Source: Rhodoferax sp. (GTDB lineage Bacteria; Pseudomonadota; Gammaproteobacteria; Burkholderiales; Burkholderiaceae_C). From it: a DNA stretch of 21,402 bases. Below the pieces are notes generated by a model that had not been told where the DNA came from, did not search any database, and was given only the letters and a program-made list of their open reading frames with translations. Of this stretch, positions 1 to 6,670 are shown one piece after another (position 1 is the stretch's first letter; each line of letters opens with the position of its first letter). The DNA lies in NCBI GenBank assembly GCA_023231075.1, contig JALNWC010000008.1, positions 1-21,402 on the forward strand, written 5' to 3'. The position numbers were made by a program, and so were the translations under genes.

Positions 1-1
1 C

Positions 2-163
2 TACGGCAGTTTCCTGCTGTTTGCCAAACGCGCCGAGAAGAAGTACGGCGTCAGCGCCCGCGACATCCTGGTCGAGATGGGCCGCCGCGGCATGGTGGGC
101 GGGCAGGAAGACATGATTGAGGACACGGCCATGACGCTGGCGCGGGAACGCAAGCAGGCCTGA
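2..163 (+). CDS. dmpG: 4-hydroxy-2-oxovalerate aldolase, C-terminal part (cut by window start)
   Basis: The last 53 codons of an open frame that enters from the left edge and ends at a TGA at 161-163. The translated tail (YGSFLLFAKRAEKKYGV, then VGGQEDMIED) matches what I know of the C-terminus of the DmpG/MhpE/BphI aldolases. These cleave 4-hydroxy-2-oxovalerate to pyruvate and acetaldehyde, and the aldehyde is channelled to a partner dehydrogenase (DmpF). The catalytic TIM barrel lies outside the window. The identity is supported by the next two genes, which reproduce the G-H-I order at the end of the Pseudomonas dmp operon. MhpE of the phenylpropionate pathway is the main alternative by sequence, but a following 4-oxalocrotonate decarboxylase favours DmpG. 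Confidence 0.82.
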   Translation, partial: YGSFLLFAKRAEKKYGVSARDILVEMGRRGMVGGQEDMIEDTAMTLARERKQA

Positions 164-199
164 TCAACTTTTGTAAAGCATCACATTTTTCGCTTGTCA

Positions 200-226
200 T
201 TGCGGACCTCGACCCGGGGGCCGCAA
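200..226 (+). other. Hairpin between dmpG and dmpH
   Basis: A perfect 6-bp inverted repeat, TTGCGG at 200-205 and CCGCAA at 221-226, encloses a 15-base GC-rich loop. It lies in the 89-base gap between dmpG and dmpH, just before the dmpH ribosome-binding site. No T-run follows, so it is not a classical terminator. It could be an RNA processing or stability element inside the operon, or a copy of a short intergenic repeat. Function is unknown. Confidence 0.35.
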
Positions 227-252
227 GGACAGACTAATTCACAAGGAACCCC

Positions 253-1041
253 ATGAAACTCAACACACAAACCATCAACGCCCTGGCTGACCGCCTGGAA
301 GGCTGCCAGCTGCAGCAACAAGACACCCCCAAGATCACCGACGACCATCCTGACATGGACTGGGACGACGCCTACGCCATTCAGGACGAGATTCGGCGGC
401 GCAAACTGGCCCGTGGCCTGCGCATTGCCGGTCTCAAGGCCGGCCTGACCTCGCACGCCAAGATGAAGCAAATGGGTGTCAGCACGCCGGTGTTCGGCTT
501 CATGACCGACGACTACGCCGTGCCCGATGGCGGCGAGTGCCGGTTTAGTGAATTGATTCACCCCAAGGTCGAGCCCGAGATTGCCTTTGTCACCAAGACC
601 GAGCTGCGCGGCCCCGGCTGCCACATTGGCACCGTGCTGGCGGCCACCGACTTTGTCATGCCCGGCATCGAGGTGATTGACAGCCGTTACCGCGACTTCA
701 AATTCGACCTGAAAAGCGTGGTGGCCGACAACACCTCGGCGGCGCGGTTTGTCGTCGGCGGCCAGCCCATGGGGGTGATGGGTGCCGACCTGCGCACCGT
801 TGGCATCGTGCTGGAAAAAAATGGCGTGCCCGTCGCCTTCGGTGCCGGTGCTGCCGTCATGGGCCACCCGGCCGCGGCCATTGCGGCCCTGGCCAACCAC
901 CTGGGCGAACGCGGTGAATGCATTCCGGCCGGCACCTTGATCCTCTCCGGCGGCATCACCGAAGCCGTGTCGGTGCAGGCCGGTGACAACGTGACCCTGC
1001 GCGTGCAGGGCATGGGCAGCACCAGCATCCGTTTCGTTTGA
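253..1041 (+). CDS. dmpH: 4-oxalocrotonate decarboxylase (2-oxo-3-hexenedioate decarboxylase)
   Basis: A 262-residue protein of the hydratase/decarboxylase branch of the fumarylacetoacetase superfamily. It decarboxylates 2-oxo-3-hexenedioate to 2-hydroxypenta-2,4-dienoate in catechol meta-cleavage, acting in the cytoplasm in complex with the hydratase (DmpE). Visible hallmarks are KAGLTSHAKMKQMG (from residue 62), PKVEPEIAFV with the metal-ligand glutamates E107 and E109, and the third ligand E140 in PGIEVIDSRYRDFKFD. Length is normal for the family. The start at 253 has AAGGA about 7 bases upstream. It lies between dmpG and the tautomerase gene on the same strand, so it is most likely one operon. 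The close relative DmpE (hydratase) is the main alternative; the tautomerase directly downstream favours DmpH. Confidence 0.9.
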   Translation: MKLNTQTINALADRLEGCQLQQQDTPKITDDHPDMDWDDAYAIQDEIRRRKLARGLRIAGLKAGLTSHAKMKQMGVSTPVFGFMTDDYAVPDGGECRFSELIHPKVEPEIAFVTKTELRGPGCHIGTVLAATDFVMPGIEVIDSRYRDFKFDLKSVVADNTSAARFVVGGQPMGVMGADLRTVGIVLEKNGVPVAFGAGAAVMGHPAAAIAALANHLGERGECIPAGTLILSGGITEAVSVQAGDNVTLRVQGMGSTSIRFV

Positions 1042-1066
1042 TTTTCAAAGTCACAGGAGCAAGACC

Positions 1067-1258
1067 ATGCCATTCGCACAGATTTACCTCATGGAAGGCC
1101 GCACCGAAGCGCAAAAACGCGCGGTGATCGAAAAGGTCAGTGCCGCGCTGGTGGAGGCGGTTGACGCCCCCATCGCCAACGTGCGGGTCTGGATTACCGA
1201 GGTGCCCAAGGAAAACTGGGGCATTGCCGGCGTCAGCGCCAAAGACCTGGGGCGCTGA
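1067..1258 (+). CDS. dmpI: 4-oxalocrotonate tautomerase
   Basis: A 63-residue protein that, after removal of Met1, has the catalytic N-terminal proline of the 4-OT family. It converts 2-hydroxymuconate to 2-oxo-3-hexenedioate, the substrate of the decarboxylase encoded just upstream. Visible landmarks are the PxAQIYxMEGR opening, the substrate-binding arginines at mature positions 11 and 39 (EGR and NVRV), and the ENWGIAG motif. The family archetype has Phe at mature position 50; here it is Trp. AGGAG at about 1053-1057 is a good ribosome-binding site. It is separated from dmpH by 25 bases and is apparently the last gene of the operon, since arginase converges on it 29 bases downstream. No clear terminator is visible in that gap. 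Confidence 0.92.
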   Translation: MPFAQIYLMEGRTEAQKRAVIEKVSAALVEAVDAPIANVRVWITEVPKENWGIAGVSAKDLGR

Positions 1259-1287
1259 GCGCCAAGACCGGGCCCACCGCGTCGAGC

Positions 1288-2208
1288 TTAGACCGCCTTG
1301 CGCATCAGCGTGCTCTTGCCGAACAGCGACTCGATCAGGTCCACCGCCACTTCGGCGGTGCGGTTGCGCACGTCAAAGGCCGGGTTCAGTTCCATCACGT
1401 CGAGCGAGGCCAGGCGACCCGTGTCGGCGATCATTTCCATGCACAGTTGCGCCTCGCGGTAGCTGGGGCCGCCGCGCACCGTGGTGGCCACGCCGGGCGC
1501 GATGTCGGGGTCGAGAAAGTCGACGTCAAAGCTCACATGCAGGTGGGTGTTGGCGTCGACCAGGGCCAGCGCCAGCTCCATGGCGGCGCGCATGCCCATC
1601 TCGTCGATGAAGCGCATGTCAAACACCTCCAGTCCGGCCTCGTGCACCAGGCGCTTCTCGCCTTCGTCGACACTGCGGATGCCGATCTGGCGCACCCATT
1701 TGGGGCTGATGGCCGGCACCTGGCCGCCGATGCCGGTCAGTGCTGGCGGCCCGTAACCGCACAGGCAGGCGACCGGCATGCCGTGGAGATTGCCGCTGGG
1801 CGTGAGCGCGCTGGTGTTGAAGTCGGCATGGGCATCGAGCCACAGCACGCGCAGTTTTTTGCCCGCATCGCGGCAGTGGCGCGCCACCGCGCTGATCGAG
1901 CCCAGGCCCAGGCAGTGGTCACCGCCCAGCACAATCGGCAGGCGGCTCTGTTGCAACTCGGCATACACCGCATCAAACACGGTCTGGTTCCAGGCGACGA
2001 CCTCGGCCAGGTGACGGTAGCCGTCGACCGGCGGCAGCCACGGATTGCGCGGACCGCTCAGGTTGCCCCGATCCAGCACCGCAAGCCCTTGGCTCTCCAG
2101 CACCTGGTTGATGTTGGCCACGCGCAAGGCCTCCGGCCCCATGCTGGCGCCGCGGCTGCCCGCGCCCACGTCGGTGGGGGCGCCAATCAGGGAGATATTG
2201 GGGTTCAT
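1288..2208 (-). CDS. rocF: Arginase (ureohydrolase family)
   Basis: A 306-residue enzyme hydrolysing L-arginine to ornithine and urea with a binuclear manganese centre. All metal-binding motifs are present in order: GGDHCLG (H98), WLDAHADFN (D125, H127, D129) and SFDVDFLDPDIAPG (D228, D230), followed by the MELNP segment (E273). Length and N-terminus (ISLIGAPTDVGAG) fit the bacterial arginase branch better than agmatinase, which usually has a longer N-terminal arm. Formimidoylglutamase remains a less likely alternative. The start at 2208 is preceded by AGGAA about 13 bases upstream, a weakly spaced site. It is transcribed away from the DAHP synthase gene and converges on dmpI. No ornithine aminotransferase gene is adjacent. 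Confidence 0.9.
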   Translation of the reverse strand: MNPNISLIGAPTDVGAGSRGASMGPEALRVANINQVLESQGLAVLDRGNLSGPRNPWLPPVDGYRHLAEVVAWNQTVFDAVYAELQQSRLPIVLGGDHCLGLGSISAVARHCRDAGKKLRVLWLDAHADFNTSALTPSGNLHGMPVACLCGYGPPALTGIGGQVPAISPKWVRQIGIRSVDEGEKRLVHEAGLEVFDMRFIDEMGMRAAMELALALVDANTHLHVSFDVDFLDPDIAPGVATTVRGGPSYREAQLCMEMIADTGRLASLDVMELNPAFDVRNRTAEVAVDLIESLFGKSTLMRKAV

Positions 2209-2301
2209 GGTGCGCTGGGTTCCTGAAAGGGAGTGATTGCAAAATAATAGCTGATCGTGCCCATAAAATCAGCGTTACCCACCGCTTTGCTCTACAAAAT
2301 C

Positions 2302-3360
<1,059 letters not shown>

Positions 3361-3390
3361 CCCGGCCCCCCCCCCGATCAGTGGCCCGGA

Positions 3391-4017
3391 TCACGACCCC
3401 TCAAGCTCAAACTCCAGCGTGCTCACCTTGAGCACGTCACCAGCTTGGGTGCCCGTGACCTTGACCAGGCCCTTCCAGTCCGCCAAATCAGAGGCCATAC
3501 CGTGACTGAAGCTTGCCGCCGAAGCATCGCAACGTTGGCCATAGACCACAAAGTTTGACTGGCTCACGTAGTCGGTGATGCGGCCCTTGATCTCTGCCTG
3601 GCCCAGCATGTGCTCGCTTTCCACTTCCACCTTGGTGGCATTGAGCAGCCCGGCCGCCAGCACGCCATAAACTTCCACCTGTGCCCCCACGGTGAGGGAC
3701 AGGTTGCTGGGCGCGTAAACCGCGTTACGGGCATCGACCTCGATCGTGCCCAGGGTAAAACGGCTGCTGGAAGTCACGGCCGTCACATAGCCTTCAATTT
3801 CAACCGACCCCGAGCCCTGCATCAGGGCCGCAGCGCTCAACACCCTGGCCGATGACACGGCCAGACTGCGCGCATCCGGTGACAACACGCCCTGCACCCG
3901 CACCAGGCTGCCTTGGGTCAACGCATCGGCCAGACGACCTGTCAAGACCAGGCCATGCAGTGTGCGCTGGCCGTTGGCGAGCACGATCACCACGGTGACC
4001 GCCGACAACATTGCCAC
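3391..4017 (-). pseudogene. DUF5666-like repeat protein, 5'-truncated
   Basis: A 208-residue reading frame with at least two repeats of a small beta-rich unit. One runs from VEIEGYVTAV through VGAQVEVYGVL, the other from AEIKGRITDYV through GLVKVTGTQ. This pattern is typical of DUF5666 proteins, which are usually secreted or lipid-anchored and of unknown function. No signal peptide or lipobox is present. The apparent start ATG at 4017 lies in DNA that, on the opposite strand, encodes the cytochrome-like protein, and a stop codon sits directly before it in frame. The N-terminal half of the protein therefore seems to be missing. The frame is open to its stop at 3391, 30 bases from the end of the DAHP synthase gene. 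It could still be expressed from a chance start, but I read it as a remnant. Confidence 0.6.
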
Positions 4018-4801
4018 TTACCTTGCCAATGGCATCGGCAGCGGCACCGGCACCGCCCTGCAAACACAAAGCATCACATTCGCATCGCCCGGTGACCAGA
4101 CCATGGGGGTTGCCACGCCAGTTTTGGTCGCCACGGCGACATCCGGGTTGCCGGTAACCATCACGTCCACCACCCCCGCTGTCTGTACCGTGGCCAACAC
4201 CACCTTGACCCTGGTCGCACCAGGCACTTGCAGCTTGCGTGCGACCCAAGATGGCGATGCCAATTACACCGCTGCGGTGCCGGTCGTCGACACCTTGACC
4301 GTCGCGTCGGCCACAGGCCTTGTTCTGCCAAGCCAAAGCATCAGCTTCGCATCGCCCGGCGCACAGACAGTGGGAACGCCCGCCACCTTGTCCGCGACTT
4401 CAAGCTCGGGTCTGGCGGTGGCGTTTGCCTCCACCACGCCCTCGGTGTGCACGGTGAGCGGCAACACACTGACGCCGTTGGCGGCAGGCAACTGCACCAT
4501 CACCGCCGATCAGGCCGGCAATGCCAGCTTTGCTGCGGCAGCCACCGTGAGCCGTACCTTTGCCGTGAGCAATCCAGCGGTGTCGGCATCAGCTGCCACC
4601 GGCAAAACACTGTATGCCAGCAACAACTGCGGCATGTGCCATGGCACACCTCCCGCCACCCTGAAAGTGCTCAATGGTGCCAACAACCCAACCGTGATTC
4701 GCAGTGCGATCAACAGCGTTGGGACAATGGGCAATTATTCAGGCTTGACGGATCAAAATCTGGCGGACATCGCCGCCTACCTGGCGACGCCGAACATTTG
4801 A
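3962..4801 (+). pseudogene. Multidomain cytochrome c protein with Ig-like repeats, 5'-truncated
   Basis: The open frame of about 279 residues begins inside what looks like the end of a cytochrome c domain (TVTADNIATYLANG, similar to the LTDQNLADIAAYLAT ending of the last domain). Two homologous repeats of about 80 residues follow. Each starts with QSI(T/S)FASPG and contains TP(A/S)VCTV and GNCTIT-type strands, resembling bacterial Ig-like domains. A final cytochrome c domain carries the heme-binding motif CGMCH and a probable axial Met in VGTMGNYSGL. The complete protein would be exported, but no signal peptide is present because the 5' end is lost near 3960-4000. The GTG at 3962 is only the first possible start codon. 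The 3' end is intact and followed by a good terminator. An electron-transfer or surface role is inferred from domains only. Confidence 0.62.
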
Positions 4802-4820
4802 TTCGGTACATCCAGACCCC

Positions 4821-4851
4821 AAAAAGCCCGTCCTGGCGACGGGTTTTTTTA
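4821..4851 (+). terminator. Rho-independent terminator after the cytochrome gene
   Basis: A perfect 6-bp stem (CCCGTC at 4827-4832, GACGGG at 4838-4843) with a 5-base loop CTGGC is followed by seven T residues (4844-4850) and preceded by five A residues. The A-run before the stem means it may also act on transcripts from the other strand. It sits 26 bases after the cytochrome stop codon. Confidence 0.88.
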
Positions 4852-4859
4852 TAAGTGCC

Positions 4860-5058
4860 TGGGTTCACTACGCGGTTGGCCCAAGACACTCGGGAAACTC
4901 AATGCTTGCAAGGATTTCGAAGGTATGGCGAGTTACCGAATTAGAGCCATGAGAGCCGGTCGCTACAGGCCGCTTACGGGTTGCCCAATTCGACTCCGGT
5001 GCTGTTGTTGGGGGTGCTGTCGCTCTTGATGGCAGCTTTTGACCGACAGCTCTATTTT
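4860..5058. other. Intergenic stretch with one inverted repeat, no gene supported
   Basis: About 230 bases between the terminator and the toxin gene contain no reading frame I can support. One inverted repeat stands out: GCTGTCG at 5016-5022 and CGACAGC at 5044-5050, a 7-bp perfect stem around a 21-base loop, followed shortly by a T5 run at 5055-5059. The segment has the look of a short non-coding intergenic repeat as found in many copies in related genomes, but copy number cannot be judged from one window. A tRNA-like TTCGACTCC string near 4989 lacks pairing arms. Confidence 0.4.
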
Positions 5059-5064
5059 TATAGT
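5039..5064 (+). promoter_or_regulatory. Possible promoter of the toxin-antitoxin operon
   Basis: TTGACC (5039-5044) and TATAGT (5059-5064) each match five of six consensus bases, but the 14-base spacer is short for a sigma-70 promoter. The sequence around CTATTTTTATAG (5052-5063) is also partly palindromic, as expected for an operator bound by a helix-turn-helix antitoxin. This is a weak prediction. Confidence 0.28.
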
Positions 5065-5087
5065 AAAAAGTGCTACAGTTCGACCCC

Positions 5088-5485
5088 ATGACGGATCAAA
5101 AACGCGTTTTTAAGACAAAGACCTTCTTGACAGATGGGCAAAGAAATTACTTGGTGACGACGTATTGTGTCGGGCTGCAAGAGAGATAGAGCAAGGCTTG
5201 TTTGAGGCAGACCTGGGTGGCGGCATTTGCAAGAAGCGGGTCGCCATTGCAGGTATGGGGAAAAGTGGGGGGACAAGGACATTGGTAGCCAAACAACATG
5301 CTGCAGCGATTTTCTTTTTGCTCGGCAGAGAAAAGAGCTCACCGGGCACCGACTTCTCTGATTCTGCCGTGGAAGCGGTCAAACTTATCGGTGCAAATTT
5401 GCAAATTCAACCCATGTCAAAACTTGATGAAATGAAGTTTAACGGAAGCTTAAAGGAGATATGCAATGCCGAAAAGAACCAGTGA
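5088..5485 (+). pseudogene. RelE/HigB-like toxin, frameshifted
   Basis: The first 14 codons from ATG 5088 read MTDQKRVFKTKTFL, the normal opening of a RelE-superfamily toxin of the COG4737 type. The homology then continues in a different frame from 5132 (RWAKKLLGDDVLC, then DLGGGICKKRVAIAGMGKSGGTRTLVAK) to a stop at 5483-5485. The original frame ends at a TAG at 5187. The join falls at about 5128-5131 and is best explained by two extra bases (or one missing). The second frame has no ATG or GTG upstream, only a TTG at 5165 that would skip the N-terminal helix. An intact toxin of this family would be a ribosome-dependent mRNA interferase. Its end overlaps the antitoxin start by 20 bases, the usual toxin-first layout. 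A sequencing error is the main alternative to real inactivation. Confidence 0.75.
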
Positions 5486-5798
5486 AGAAGCGCGCATGCT
5501 CCAGGAACTGCTGGATACAGCGGCAGACATGAGCACCTACGGCGTTATGTCTAAAACAGACATGGCTCGCATCCGAGCGCTTTGCGAAGTGCCTCCTGCT
5601 TACACACCAGAGCGCGTTGTGGCAATCCGCACAACGATTGTGAAAGCAAGCCAAGCGGTTTTCGCAACGATGCTCAATGTGAGCGTATCGACAGTGCAAA
5701 AATGGGAGTCGCCCGCTGCCAACAAACACCCCAGCGGGGCCTCGGCAAAGTTATTGCAAATGGTTGAGGCCAAAGGAGTCGAGGCACTCTTGGTTTAG
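5466..5798 (+). CDS. HigA/Xre-like antitoxin (helix-turn-helix)
   Basis: A 110-residue protein whose C-terminal half holds a Cro/C1-type helix-turn-helix (about residues 58-85: VKASQAVFATMLNVSVSTVQKWE). This fits the COG2944 antitoxins paired with COG4737 toxins. It would bind and neutralise the toxin and repress the operon through an upstream operator. An AAGGAG ribosome-binding site at 5453-5458 lies seven bases before the ATG. The reading frame is intact although the toxin gene before it is broken, a state that is tolerated because loss of the toxin removes the need for, but not the harmlessness of, the antitoxin. The local DNA is noticeably less GC-rich than the flanking metabolic genes, suggesting acquisition by transfer. 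Confidence 0.82.
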   Translation: MPKRTSEEARMLQELLDTAADMSTYGVMSKTDMARIRALCEVPPAYTPERVVAIRTTIVKASQAVFATMLNVSVSTVQKWESPAANKHPSGASAKLLQMVEAKGVEALLV

Positions 5799-6001
5799 TT
5801 GGGGGCGGGCTCGGAAGGCAGCGCTGGCTCCAATTTATTGGCCGGTATTGAGAATTTTTTTGCCCACTCGCAGGTATCGGGCAACCATTCCAATGACAGC
5901 ATCTGTTCGAGTCCGGGTGCCCATTTTGGCGAAAGGTTCGCCACATAATTGCCTGTCGATCTCTGGGTGGCAACGGCCGCTTTGGAGCGGGCAGATCGCA
6001 A
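5795..6001 (-). CDS. Doubtful 68-residue ORF, unknown
   Basis: A reading frame with only a TTG start at 6001 and a TAA at 5795-5797 that shares bases with the antitoxin's TAG stop at 5796-5798, so the two are convergent and overlap by four bases. The peptide (Trp-containing, proline-rich end LPSEPAPN) has no motif I recognise, no signal peptide and no obvious ribosome-binding site. It could be the tail of a decayed gene whose upstream part was replaced by the inverted-repeat block at 6007-6082, or a chance frame. I give it low weight. Confidence 0.22.
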   Translation of the reverse strand: MRSARSKAAVATQRSTGNYVANLSPKWAPGLEQMLSLEWLPDTCEWAKKFSIPANKLEPALPSEPAPN

Positions 6002-6006
6002 ATTTC

Positions 6007-6082
6007 TAAGACCGCAAACGCTGCGTTGCTGACAACGAACCGTTAAAAGCGGTTCGTTGAGGGGTGTCGAAAATCGGTCTTA
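6007..6082. repeat. Nested inverted repeats (possible small mobile or regulatory element)
   Basis: Two inverted repeats share one centre. The inner is a perfect 10-bp pair, CAACGAACCG at 6033-6042 and CGGTTCGTTG at 6050-6059, around a 7-base loop. The outer is a perfect 8-bp pair, TAAGACCG at 6007-6014 and CGGTCTTA at 6075-6082. Just outside these, AAATTT occurs on one side (6000-6005) and its counterpart AAATTTT on the other, extending the symmetry imperfectly. There is no T-run, so it is not a standard terminator. It could be a miniature inverted-repeat element, a recombination site or a transcript-end structure for the convergent antitoxin and peroxidase genes. Confidence 0.5.
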
Positions 6083-6128
6083 CAAAATTTGGGCCAACAG
6101 CGTAGTAAAACCCAAGCGCTTGTTTGTA

Positions 6129-6614
6129 TCAGGCTGCCAGCGCGGCTTCAATGTCCTTGGCCAGACGCTCGGGCGTGTCCGTGGGTGCGTAGCGCTTGCG
6201 CACCCGGCCGTCCTTGCCGACCAGAAATTTGGTGAAATTCCACTTGATCGATTTGCTGCCCAGCAGGCCCGGTGCCTCTGCCGCCAGCCACTGGTAGAGC
6301 GGGTGGGCCTGCGCACCGTTGACCTCGATCTTGGCCATCATCGGGAATGTGACGCCATAGTTGCGCTGGCAAAATTCGGCGATCTCGCCGTCAGATCCTG
6401 CGTCTTGCGCGCCAAACTGGTTGCACGGAAAACCCAGCACCACCAGGCCTTGCGGGCCATAGCTTTCATGGAGCTTTTCCAGGCCGGCAAACTGGGGCGT
6501 AAAACCACAGGCGCTGGCGGTGTTGACGATCAGCAGCACCTTGCCGCGGTAATTTTCCAGGGCCACCGGCTTGCCGTCGATGGACCGGGCTTCAAAGTCA
6601 TACACAGTGGTCAT
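6129..6614 (-). CDS. Glutathione peroxidase-family thiol peroxidase
   Basis: A 161-residue cytoplasmic peroxidase reducing hydrogen and organic peroxides. Conserved features are NTASACGFTPQ with peroxidatic Cys36, GFPCNQFGAQ with catalytic Gln70, and WNFTKFLV with Trp125-Asn126. Cys82 in EFCQRNYG is at the place of the resolving cysteine of the non-selenium enzymes, which usually use thioredoxin rather than glutathione (BtuE/Gpx type). The usual QEPG after the Gln motif is QDAG here. The start at 6614 has GAGGA upstream. It follows methyltransferase A on the same strand with a 56-base gap, so read-through is possible, but its function is unrelated and it probably belongs to the host chromosome rather than to the defence genes. 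Confidence 0.9.
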   Translation of the reverse strand: MTTVYDFEARSIDGKPVALENYRGKVLLIVNTASACGFTPQFAGLEKLHESYGPQGLVVLGFPCNQFGAQDAGSDGEIAEFCQRNYGVTFPMMAKIEVNGAQAHPLYQWLAAEAPGLLGSKSIKWNFTKFLVGKDGRVRKRYAPTDTPERLAKDIEAALAA

Positions 6615-6670
6615 GGCGTCCTCTTCATGTTGAAAATATGGAATCAGCCTTGGGCTTTGTCATTGCGTCC

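Noticed and set aside
2257..2301. GTG 2257 as the start of DAHP synthase
   Set aside because: It adds 15 residues not typical of the family and has no ribosome-binding site; ATG 2302 gives the normal length.
3366..3375. A run of ten C residues after the DAHP synthase stop
   Set aside because: Such tracts can be phase-variable, but this one lies between convergent gene ends, outside any coding frame or promoter. It may only reflect sequencing uncertainty.
4975..5000. A tRNA-like TTCGACTCC string
   Set aside because: The flanking bases do not form a T-arm stem and no other tRNA arms are present.
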